A stretch of 64,000 nt of DNA. Source: Agrypnia vestita. Lineage: Eukaryota; Arthropoda; Insecta; Trichoptera; Phryganeidae. Of this stretch, positions 44,691-53,235 are shown piece after piece. The notes under the pieces were generated by a model. The model was not told the origin of the DNA, did not search any database, and saw only the letters and a list, made by a program, of their open reading frames with translations. Made by a program: the position numbers and the translations under genes. Position 1 is the first letter of the stretch; each line of letters opens with the position of its first letter. The stretch lies in assembly GCA_016648135.1 (NCBI GenBank), contig JADDOH010002604.1, positions 83,175 through 147,174 of the forward strand, given 5' to 3'.

Positions 44691-45800
44691 CAGAGGTTCC
44701 CAATTTCTTTTGCCACGGAACCCTGATTAATCGTACTTTTCTTGGCGGAACCCTATTCTGATAAAAAAATGATTACCTTGTAGTTTGAAAATTTTTAATG
44801 TTTGACTTGAAAAGAAATAAAAATATATAAATATAAATAAATTATAATTATTATATAAATACAATCAATCAATCAATCAATATATATGTATAAAAAGAAT
44901 GAAAGAATGAAAGACTGTGTTTCCCTCCCCGCCAAGTTTTCTCCACAACCAGCCACAACCACCCACTGGTGGTTATGGTGGTGGATAGCCCTTAGTGTCA
45001 CATCGAAAATAAGCGAGTTTGGTGGGGGTGGCTGTGCGTGGGTGGGAGTGGGTGACGAAAATGTGCTTTCTAGCACATTGTTTTATTATGGGAAGGCCGC
45101 AAATGCTTCAGATTGTTTCAAAATAGGCGCGCCGACTGTGTCGGTGAGTCTAAAAGGTTACGGAAAAACAAGCTGTTCTAGAAAATTCCCGAAAGTTCTA
45201 TAAGATTCTAAACTGAGCGGCGGAATGTGTCGGTGTGCCTGAAAGCTTCCTGTACATTCGAATTTCTTGAAAGTTCTAGAAGGAGAATGTTCTAGAAGGT
45301 TTGCGAAAGTTCTATGACGATCCAGTGTTCTAAAAATCAACGCGTGTGAAGTCGCGCGGGCACAGCTAGTGTAACTAGGAATTTTAATGAGAATAATGAA
45401 ATTTTTTCACACATTTTCTTATAATAGCACTTAAATTAGGCTTAATGTCTGACAATTGAATGCCAAGATCTGTTTGCTTCTGTCCAGTCTGTTTCTGTCC
45501 TTATTTTTGGTCGGTAAGTCGTCACAAACGCAAGCAAAACTGTGATGGCCATCTCAACGATTGCAGGGTATTCGTCTTGAAGTCCAATCCAAAAGTCATT
45601 CAGATAATCTTCTAGTTCGAATTTATGTTTAGAGAAGACGTATACTTAACATCGATCAAATTTTCATACTCTGACACAGTTCGCATCCATGGTTTGGTAT
45701 GATTTGCGAATGGATTCTGTACCCAGTCGATGTCTTGTAACTTCTCAGGGAAGTACTCTTTCAAGGATAGTTTAAGGCTTATAAAATGTTCATGTATGTT
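44691..45800 (-). mobile_element. hAT (Buster/ZBED5-like) transposon relic with nested repeat
   Basis: One terminus CAGAGGTTCCCAAT lies at 44691. Minus-strand translations from about 45790 to 45400 give LKEYFPEKLQDIDWVQNPF, NDFWIGLQDEYPAIVEMAIT and, after a frameshift, IQLSDIKPNLSAIIRK, in the order seen at the C-terminus of Buster-like transposases. The usual glycine-phenylalanine-serine segment is deleted. An unrelated repeat (44880-45372) is inserted between the coding end and the terminus. Confidence 0.7.
44880..45372 (-). repeat. ~490-bp interspersed repeat, inverted relative to 48296-48784
   Basis: Reverse complement of the repeat at 48296-48784: shared phrases include CCACCCACTGGTGGTTATGG, GGGAAGGCCGCAAATGCTTC, TAGGCGCGCCGACTGTGTCG and GCGGGCACAGCTAGTG. 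Multiple TTCTAGAA/GAAAGTTCT segments make it internally repetitive. No coding region; the GTGCCCGCG...GCTAG end resembles widespread lepidopteran non-autonomous elements. Confidence 0.8.
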
Positions 45801-45819
45801 TTTTTTACTCCCTTTATAT

Positions 45820-45927
45820 TAACTCGTGGCGTCTGCTTGCTTGCCGGCTTGCCGGGTGAATTTTTTTTGGATATATTTTTGACCCTTTTCTCGTGATCCA
45901 ATCGAGCTGAAACTTTGCAAGCAGACT
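45820..45927. repeat. Family E fragment
   Basis: AACTCGTGGCGTCTGCTTGC, CTCGTGATCCAATCGAGCTG and AACTTTGCAAGCAGACT are the left-end phrases of family E. It stops abruptly at the hairpin beginning at 45928. Confidence 0.7.
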
Positions 45928-46054
45928 ATTGTAAAACTATCACCACTATTGTTCACACGCTTGTTTATCTTGTCAGAGTAGTAGTAGTGAGTAGTCAATT
46001 TCTCTGACAAGATTAACGCACGTGTGAACAATAGTGGTGATAGTTTTACAATAG
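45928..46054. repeat. Long hairpin upstream of the ribozyme pair
   Basis: ATTGTAAAACTATCACCACT...GTTCACACG at 45928-45959 pairs perfectly (32 bp) with 46023-46054; a 7-nt mismatch follows, then ATCTTGTCAGAG pairs with CTCTGACAAGAT. The loop contains repeated TAGTAG. It immediately precedes the hammerhead motif at 46103. Confidence 0.85.
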
Positions 46055-46102
46055 GTACTATGGTTGGGGAGTATAGTGTTGTGAATGTAGTAGTGTAGTG
46101 TT

Positions 46103-46144
46103 GGTCCTGACGAAGAGACGGGTACGTCTCGAAACCGGTAGACC
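46103..46144 (+). ncRNA. Hammerhead-type ribozyme motif, proximal copy
   Basis: Helix I GGTC pairs with GACC; CTGACGA box; one extra A; helix II GAGACG-GGTA-CGTCTC (6 perfect pairs, GNRA-like loop); GAAA box; palindromic CCGG; then TA with cleavage predicted after the A at 46140. All invariant residues are present. Helix III is minimal (A-CCGG-T), as in Penelope-like-element hammerheads. The extra A before helix II is shared with the other copies in the window, so it looks like a family trait. Confidence 0.75.
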
Positions 46145-46199
46145 GTAAATCTGGTAGTGGTTTTTAAGTTTACTAACATTCTGTTTTACATATTATTTA

Positions 46200-46370
46200 C
46201 AAGATCCCACAAATAAATAATCTAGAAGTATTATCTAAATTAGGAAAAGTGTTAATATTAATTCAAATATAATAAACGACCAGACTAAATTTGTGAACAC
46301 CCCACTACTGAATATTTTTCCACTTAATAATCCATCCCCTTGAGATGACATTCCACAATTAACACCTCCG
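46200..46370 (+). repeat. Direct repeat shared with 63834-64000
   Basis: GATCCCACAAATAAATAAT, GAATATTTTTCCACTTAA and ACAATTAACACCTC occur in the same order and spacing at 63836-64000. The segment lies between the two hammerhead motifs, so the copy at the window edge may also belong to a ribozyme-bearing element. Confidence 0.75.
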
Positions 46371-46445
46371 ATCCCCCCCCCCCTTTACCAACCCCTTCAC
46401 CTTAACACACTTGTATAGTTTATCTTTTTCAATTTTAGCACACAG

Positions 46446-46490
46446 ACAATCCTGAAGAAGAGAACATTGTTCTCGAAACATGTAGATTGT
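46446..46490 (+). ncRNA. Hammerhead-type ribozyme motif, distal copy
   Basis: Helix I ACAATC pairs with GATTGT (6 perfect pairs); CTGAAGA box; extra A; helix II GAGAAC-ATT-GTTCTC (6 perfect pairs); GAAA; CATG; TA. Same orientation as the motif at 46103, with different stem sequences but identical architecture, so pairing is conserved while sequence is not. A TAATAAAGTGGTGAAAACAAAG tail follows and recurs next to the motifs at 58637 and 17640. Confidence 0.78.
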
Positions 46491-46594
46491 ATATCTAATA
46501 AAGTGGTGAAAACAAAGCGATATGTGTTTTATTTAAAAAAAGTCTAATCATTTCTGGTAATATTTTGCAAGCTGTTGTCTCCCGCACGGATTCC

Positions 46595-46910
46595 CAGTTC
46601 ACTATAGATACAGGGGTAACAGAGCTAGTCCACAATACTTTGCAGGTGGACTTCTGCCGTGATTACGAGTCGAAAATGTTCAAGCAACTATGAGCTAATA
46701 TCAATAGTTATGGAGTTATGCAATATCAAAGTTTGCAATTTTTTCAATATGTCTGACATATTTTTTACAAAACGGTCAAGTATCATTATAGTAACTTATA
46801 TCGATTACAAAAAATTCATTAGTTTCAAAAAAAGGTAAATAAAATAATAAAAATCTTAAAAATATTCCTATCGGAAGACATTCCAATTGGAATTTTTCAG
46901 GGTTTTTATC
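46595..46910. repeat. Family G arm
   Basis: GATTACGAGTCGAAAATGTTCAAGCAACTATGAG, ATAGTTATGGAGTTATGCAATAT and TATAGTAACTTATATCGATT match the left arm of the palindromic element at 56683-57185, ending in CAGGGTTTTTAT. Confidence 0.65.
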
Positions 46911-47098
46911 TTTTTTTTTTTAAATTCCGCTTCAACACGCCAGGAGGCCCAATTACAGAAGCGAAATACATCACAAAACACCCAGGCATGAGTATATCAC
47001 ATAGATTAAAATTGTGCCCTCACCGGGAATCGAACCCGGCACCACGAACCGGCACGGTGTGGGAAGTCAGTGTCATACCCACTGCGCTACGAGGGCCG
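46911..47098 (-). mobile_element. tRNA-derived SINE (family S2), minus strand
   Basis: The minus strand reads GCCCTCGTAGCGCAGTGGGT, an A box, then CCGGGTTCGATTCCCGGTGAGGGC, a closed T arm and acceptor stem. The anticodon region is enlarged and does not fold as a tRNA. A ~100-nt body ending in a poly(A) tract follows. Head and tail mark it as a SINE. Confidence 0.75.
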
Positions 47099-47250
47099 CC
47101 TTTTATTTTTATTTGTTTTTTTATTTTATTTTTATTATTTTTTTGGTTTGTATTAAAAGGAACAAATTTTTCACTTCTTCTTCCTGTCTACGATAGTATA
47201 AGGTCACGGTAGCTAGTGTCGGTCCGCAACACGGAATTATATATAAAAAA

Positions 47251-48215
47251 CTAACCCATAAAAACCAAGTTTTTACTATACTCCCTTTCTTATTGAATCA
47301 GGTTTCGTGCCTAATGCACGCGTCGGGGTCATTACTCATTTGTATTGATTCCATTTTGATCGATTTGAAAAAAAAACATTAAAATTTCGAAAAATCCAAA
47401 ATTATACTATAAATATTTTTAAAAAATTAAAAGAAAGTTTGTTAGACCATTTTTATTGTCGCCACGAGTCTGCCTGCAAAGTTTCACCTCGATTGGATCA
47501 CGGGAAAAGGGTTAAAAGTCGATACAAAGTTTTTTCGGCAGACAAGCAGACGCTACGAGTTAAAAGAAAGGGAATAGAAAACCAACCCATAAAAACCAAG
47601 TTTTTATTTTACTCCCTTTCTCATTTACTAGTTGAAACAGGTTTGGTGCTTACTCCACGCGTTGGGCTTGAGCCGGGCGACGCTACGAAAAGGAGTAATA
47701 AAAAAATTCGAAAAATCCAGAATTATACTACAATTATTCATTTTTTTAAACGATCATTGTTCGATCATTCTTATCGTCGCCACGAGTCTGCCTGCAAAGT
47801 TTCACCTCGATTGGATCACGGGAAAAGGGTTAAAAGTCGATACAAAGTTTTTTCGGCAGACAAGCAGACGCTACGAGTTAAAAGAAAGGGAATAGAAAAC
47901 CAACCCATAAAAACCAAGTTTTTATTTTACTCCCTTTCTCATTTACTAGTTGAAACAGGTTTGGTGCTTATTCCACGCGTTGGGCTTGAGCCGGGCGACG
48001 CTACGAAAAGGAGTAATAAAAAATTTCGAAAAATCCAGAATTATACTACAATTATTCATTTTTTTAAACGATCATTATTCGATCATTCTTATCGTCGCCA
48101 CGAGTCTGCCTGCAAAGTTTCACCTCGATTGGATCACAGGAAAAGGGTTAAAAATCGATCCAAAGGTTTTTCGGCAGACAAGCGGACGCTACGAGTTAAA
48201 AGAAAGGCGGTAAAA
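47251..48215. repeat. 318-bp tandem repeat (family E satellite), about three units
   Basis: CTAACCCATAAAAACCAAG-type starts occur at 47251, 47582 and 47900 (periods 331 and 318). Each unit contains CGCCACGAGTCTGCCTGCAA, CGATTGGATCAC, GTTTTTTCGGCAGACAAGC and ACGAGTTAAAAGAAAGG. Units two and three are almost identical. Because 318 is divisible by three, a spurious 270-codon frame runs through the array. Confidence 0.9.
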
Positions 48216-48295
48216 AGAACAGTTATTAATTACCGCCCGTTGTTTCATTAAGCACACTCCGTATTCTCAGAGTGAGAATACACTACACATTTAGA

Positions 48296-48784
48296 TTCAC
48301 ACTAGCTGTGCCCGCGCGGCTTCGCACGCGTAGATTTTTAGTACACTGTTTGGATCGTCATAGAACTTTCGCGAACCTTTTAAAACATTCTCCTTCCAGA
48401 ACTTTCAAGAAATTTATTGAATGTACAGAAACCTTCTAGACACACCAACACATTCCGCCACTCAGTTAGAACCTTATAGAACTTCCGGGAATTTTCTAGA
48501 ACCTTCTCCTCCCAGAACTTTCTAGAGCAGGTTTTTCCGGAACCTTCTAGACTCACCGATACAGTCGGCGCGCCTATTTTGAAACAATCTGAAGAATTTG
48601 CGGCCTTCCCATAACAAAACAATGTGCTAGAAAGCACATTTTCGCCACCCACTCCCACCCACGCACAGCCACTCCCACCAAACTCGCATATTTTCGATGT
48701 GACACCAAGGACTATCCACCACCATAACTACTGGTGGGTGGTTGTGGAGAAAACTTGGCGGGTAGGAAAACAGAGGTTTCTTTT
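48296..48784 (+). repeat. ~490-bp interspersed repeat, inverted partner of 44880-45372
   Basis: Starts ACTAGCTGTGCCCGCGCGGC and ends near TTTCTTTTTATATATC. It is the reverse complement of 44880-45372 with moderate divergence; the two face each other across 2.9 kb. Confidence 0.8.
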
Positions 48785-49071
48785 TATATATCTATATATT
48801 AATTTCATTCAGATTTCGGCCCATTCTTTCGATTACTGTTATTCAAGTGACTTCCATAACTGGTCCAAAACCTCGTCAGCCTAATACCGGATGTCCAGCT
48901 CAAAGATGGGGACACCTCACTTCGTCATCACATGAATTATAGCCATTCGCACACTTCTCCACGACGTCTTCCGTGTGTTATTTCATGCAGCAGAATGAAC
49001 ACGGTATTCATACCGCTCACTTTACAGATACTCAAGCGCGGTGTAGAGTACACATTAGAAAAAAAAAAGTA

Positions 49072-49620
49072 ACCCATAAAAACCAAGTTTTTATTGCACT
49101 CCCTTTCTTTGTAAAATATAACAACAATTAAAGACGAATTAAAACATATAACATAGCACTAAACTTACAGAAATTTAATATATTTCTAAAATGTCAGATG
49201 TTTTGAGCTTTGATAAGACACTTCATGCTTTGAAGATTAAATTCTAAAAACATTTGTCAGTCAATTCAGATTTTCGACATTCGCAGTGAAGTAACTATTG
49301 TGTATACCGACGGAGTAATTCAAATTCAGAAAATATTTCGCGACGTTATCGGGCCGCCGCGCCGATGCTAATCAAACTTTTCTAATGATTCCAATTTGAA
49401 AAAAACAATAAAATCTAAAAATCCGAAATTATACTATAATTATTAATTTTTTTTAACGAAAATTTGATAGATCTTCTTGATCGTCGCCACGAGTTTGCTT
49501 GCCATGTTTCAGCTCGATTGGATCACGGGAAAGGGTCAAAAATCGACCCAAAGTTTTACGACGTCAAGCCGGCAAGCAAGCAAGCAGATGCCACGAGTTG
49601 AGTTATAAAGGGAGTAAAAA
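49072..49620. mobile_element. Family E repeat copy
   Basis: Starts GTAACCCATAAAAACCAAG and ends near GTTGAGTTATAAAGGGAG; it includes TCGTCGCCACGAGTTTGC and CGATTGGATCACGGG. The interior 49130-49360 is unrelated to other copies. Confidence 0.6.
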
Positions 49621-49739
49621 TTACAACAAATGCGCATCGCAAAACCCGGCCCGCTGAGAGCTGCTGAGAGGCTGGCACCCCGCGGTACTCTGACGGGCGC
49701 TTCCTTGTGGCATCATGGGTCCACAGGTCCGGATCGAGG

Positions 49740-50030
49740 GGACCTTTCACTTCTTCTTCTTCATCAACCTTCGTCTCTCCACTGCTGGATACAGGCCTCT
49801 TCCTTCTCTTTACATCCTTCCTTGTTGTTTGCTAATTGTAGCCATTTCTTTCCCCCCACAGCTTCTCTATCGTCGCCCCATTTCTTTTGAGGTCTTCCGA
49901 TGCCTCTTTTATTCTCCCAAGGCCACCATTTCAGAACTCTGGGAGGCCATCTTGTAGCATCCTGCCTTGCAACATGTCCTGCCCGTTGCCATTTCAGCTT
50001 CGCTCGATCCACAATCAATCAAAATCATGG
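49740..50030 (-). mobile_element. Non-LTR endonuclease-RT C-terminal fragment
   Basis: The minus-strand frame 50018-49764 encodes DRAKLKWQRAGHVARQDATR, RVLKWWPWENKRGIGRPQKK and QLANNKEGCKEKEEACIQQW, in the order K-x-x-W-x-x-x-G-H-x-x-R ... GRPxxxWxDD ... AW-like ... EAYxQQW seen at the ends of many insect LINE ORFs. Truncated on both sides. Confidence 0.75.
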
Positions 50031-50079
50031 CGCGGCAGGCGCGCGGCGATTACGAAACATTCCAAATTACGTTCTTTCT

Positions 50080-50560
50080 TGTGACTCCCTTTCTTTTACC
50101 CTGTAGAATCTGCTTGTCTGCCGAAAAAACTTTGGTTCGATGTTTAACCCTTTCCCCGTGATCCAATCGAGCTGAAACTTTGCGGGCAGACTCGTGGCGA
50201 CGATAAAAATGATTTAACACTTTTCGTTTAATTTTTTTAATTATAGTATAATTTTGGATTTTTCGAAATTTTAACGGTTTTTTCAAATTGGAAACCATAC
50301 AAATGAGAAAGGAGCCCGACGCGTGGAGAAAGCGCGAAGGCGCTGTTTCAACTAGCCGCCAACGTTTCGCCGACGCCATGCCCCCTTATACCAATCATTA
50401 CGTTTTCAATACTCTATAAGTTTTAAGGATAATAATATACATGGAATAGATTTTTCACATGAACTTTAAGCAAGAGGAATATGTTGATAGAATATCAAAT
50501 TGGAAACAATACAAATGAGAAAGGGAGTATAATAAAAACATGGTTTTTATGGGTTAGTTT
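50080..50560. mobile_element. Family E repeat copy
   Basis: Left part CTCCCTTTCTTTTACCC...GTGATCCAATCGAGCTGAAAC; right part ends GAGAAAGGGAGTATAATAAA and GGTTTTTATGGGTTAGTT. Closely related to 43100-43615, with a shared interior from GGAGCCCGACGCGTG onward. Confidence 0.7.
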
Positions 50561-50629
50561 TTTTTCTTCTTTGCATTCTAATTTACTCTCCTTTCTTTTT
50601 CTTATTCTTTCAGTTGGCTTGCCATTGAT

Positions 50630-51226
50630 TTTATAGATTCATATGAATTCGCGTCAGAGTGCTTCTTTACCTTCTCGGGTGTCCCACAAGGATCTAACCT
50701 GGGTCCATTGTTGTTTTCGATTTTTATTAATAATATAAAAAATGTAATCTTAAACTCGCGCTTTCTGTTATTTGCGGATGACTTAAAGCTTTTCTTAAAG
50801 GTATCAACTTTGGACGATTTTCGTCTTCTCCAAGCAGATATATCAAATATATGTGAATGGGGAAAACGAAATAAACTTTTGTTTAATGTTTCCAAGTGTT
50901 CGGTTACATCCTTCACTAGGGCCCAAAAAACTCTATTTTTTCGCTACAAAATGAACGACCAAAATCTGACAAGAACATCGAATGTTAAAGATCTAGGTGT
51001 TAGATTTGTAAGCAACCTAACATTTCACGATCACATAGAGACGATCGGTAGTAATGCTTTGAGAATGTTAGGAATTGTTCTGCGTACTGCCAAGGTTTTC
51101 GAGAATACCCGCGTACTGAGAACTCTTTACACTCCTTGTGCGGATGTAATCGAGAGTGGCTCGATGATCTGGGGCCAACATGAGGGGCTACCTCTATTGT
51201 GGAGAAAGTCCAAAGAAGTGTTCTGA
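50630..51226 (+). pseudogene. LINE reverse transcriptase fragment
   Basis: An open frame of nearly 200 codons covers RT blocks from the conserved PQG motif through the FADD active site and the thumb region (LRMLGIVLRTAKVFENTRVL, RTLYTPCADVIESGSMIWG). The N-terminal endonuclease and first RT blocks are absent, and the C-terminus is separated by frameshifts, so no functional protein is made. Confidence 0.85.
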
Positions 51227-51775
51227 GATACTCTCCAATGCGATATCACGCATTATATCTTGGCTTTACCAGCCGAGTTTCCCAGGGTATTGCTTGGCTA
51301 CAATAGTTTAGAGCTAGAATGATGTGTACTTGATACACTTTTTTATCGTATTGTTGCGAGGATAAGCAAATATGATCGATAATGCTGCAATTATGCAGAG
51401 CTGGGCTTTGTGATGTTCCTGATAATTACACTAGACATCGTCACATAGGATTTGTTTCACAAGTCAATATACGGACCAACGGTCCGGCCGGTGGTTATGC
51501 CTGTTGGAAGAGCCACAGCTATGCTGAACAAAATTGCTTTGGGTATTGATATATTCCATGTGTCTGAGGGGGTTTTCCGAAGCGGAATTCTCCTACACCT
51601 TTGACCAGATTTTATGTTATTTTTAATTTATTAAATACTTTCATTTTTGATATATACTTCCTAATATGTATGCCTTAAACATTTTGTTTGTCATGTACAT
51701 ATTATCGTGAAATAAATTGAATTGAAATTGAATTGAAATTGAATTGAATTGAATTGAATTGAATTGAATTGAAGA
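50630..51775 (+). mobile_element. CR1/Jockey-like non-LTR retrotransposon, 5'-truncated
   Basis: The reverse transcriptase motifs SGVPQGSNLGPLLF and LFADDLKLF (active-site FADD) are followed by CEWGKRNKLLFNVSKC and VKDLGVRFVSNLTFHDHI. After 51226 the frame is broken by small indels, but the C-terminal segment and 3' UTR match the LINE at 22602-23097. A (GAATT)n-type tail ends the element at about 51772. Confidence 0.85.
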
Positions 51776-51990
51776 AAATATACGGGGCGAGTGTTGAAGG
51801 CAACAGGAATACAGGGCGTCCGCGAAAGACCTGGCGTGATCAAATACTACAAATATTGAAGAATGACCCTGTTGAAAGCTTCAACAATCGTAGAGTTTGC
51901 AAAGAGAAGCAAAAGTGGTATGGCACAATAGAAGAATATGGCGTTCTACCCTCCCTGCCAGGGGCGTGCAGTGGGAACATCGCAGCATGA
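51776..51990 (+). mobile_element. Endonuclease-RT LINE C-terminal fragment
   Basis: KKIYGASVEGNRNTGRPRKT, WRDQILQILKNDPVESFNNR and EEYGVLPSLPG continue directly from the tail of the preceding LINE. It belongs to the family at 29300-30060 but on the plus strand. The junction suggests that the upstream LINE inserted here. Confidence 0.75.
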
Positions 51991-52170
51991 CTTTTTCGTT
52001 AAATTTAATAGAAATTGAATTAGAACATATATTTCATCACATTTCTATCACAATTATTATCAGAGTATTCATATTTTGATATATTGTAATAGTGTGTCAC
52101 ATATTTAATTTCTATTTTTTCCAAAATATATGTTTATAAAAAAGTCATGCTTCAATGTTCTCACTGCACG
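51965..52170. mobile_element. MITE-like inverted repeat
   Basis: CGTGCAGTGGGAACATCGCAGCATGACTTTT at 51965-51995 pairs, with few mismatches, with AAAAAGTCATGCTTCAATGTTCTCACTGCACG at 52139-52170. About 206 bp, AT-rich loop, no frame. Confidence 0.65.
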
Positions 52171-52249
52171 GACATGCTCTACGCCTACTTACCGACCGTT
52201 ATTTAGTTAATTACTTTTATAATTGATCTTATTTGAAAATATACTCGTT

Positions 52250-52640
52250 CTCAGATGTAAGTCGCGGTAAGGATGCGAGTGTAAGTGAGACTGTACAAAT
52301 GTAGACGAAGCAAATAGTCGCAACTTCCCTACCCGTCGATCTTTTCCGACAAGTTTTATTTGTGTTCGCCGGCTCGTACGAGGCGCTCCGTGTCTCTCCG
52401 CCACGTATAAGCGATCTTGGCACGGGAAAGTCACCCCTCCGTTTTATATTCACGCGGGCCATCGCGCGAAATGAGCTCATATTCGCGTGCCGGGCGTGAC
52501 GCCGCCGCCAGCGCGGCGCTATAGACTCGGGAAAGAAATTGTCCTTGTAAGACAAAAGTGCGGCAAAAGTTGGCATGCCGGTCCAAGCGAATAATTCTGT
52601 ATGAAGACACGGTCGCGGGGTTGTTTTTTAAATAAAATTT
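52250..52640. promoter_or_regulatory. GC-rich, CpG-containing non-coding island
   Basis: G+C and CpG content rise sharply (for example GGGCGTGACGCCGCCGCCAGCGCGGCG) between AT-rich flanks. Frames on the minus strand here are short and domain-free. A promoter or untranslated exon is a reasonable guess; nothing proves it. Confidence 0.35.
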
Positions 52641-53034
52641 CTGGCAACACTCGCGACACCATTTTGAGAATATCTCTTGACTTACTCGAAGTATCTACCT
52701 CCCTTCAGATTTATAAAACTTGCTCAAATTTGTAACTGCGTTCTTAGAACATATATAAAATATTGTTATAATATTTTTAAGAATGTTTTTATTTATATGT
52801 TATGAAAACGCGCGACCGCGGGACATTTATTTTAATTAAGATGAATTTTATTTAGGATTCTCACAGTGAATTGAATTCTTCGACATCCCATTATTAGAAG
52901 AAAGTGTGCAATTTAAATGGTTTATTTATTCAAAATGGTTACGTGTGCTGCTAAAAATTATTCATCAAACTAATAAATTATCTAAATCATCAAACAATAT
53001 AGTATTTCACCGTTTTATTTGCTAATCCCATGTT

Positions 53035-53235
53035 GGGCCGTTTGTTATCAGTACAGTATCATCTGCATAAGATATTAGTTGACCATTAATATTTAGTTGA
53101 AAGATGTCATTTACATATAAAATAAATAGTAATGGTCCGAGGACCGTGCCTTGCGGGATTCCGAAGTGACTTGTTAGTGGCGTGCTTAAGGTATCATTTA
53201 ATTTTACTATTTGAAGTCTAGGTATCTATTAGGTA
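53035..53235 (-). pseudogene. Non-LTR reverse transcriptase fragment
   Basis: The minus strand encodes SHFGIPQGTVLGPLLFILYV followed by NDIFQLNINGQLISYADDTV, carrying the PQG and YADD motifs of LINE reverse transcriptases (Jockey/CR1-like). About 65 codons, isolated. Confidence 0.85.

Noticed and set aside
47017..47096. tRNA gene candidate
   Set aside because: Acceptor and T arms close, but the anticodon arm is enlarged and a SINE body with poly(A) follows.
47439..48251. 270-codon open frame on the plus strand
   Set aside because: It runs through tandem 318-bp repeat units; the protein repeats with the DNA period and has no domain. The same DNA occurs as non-coding dispersed repeats.
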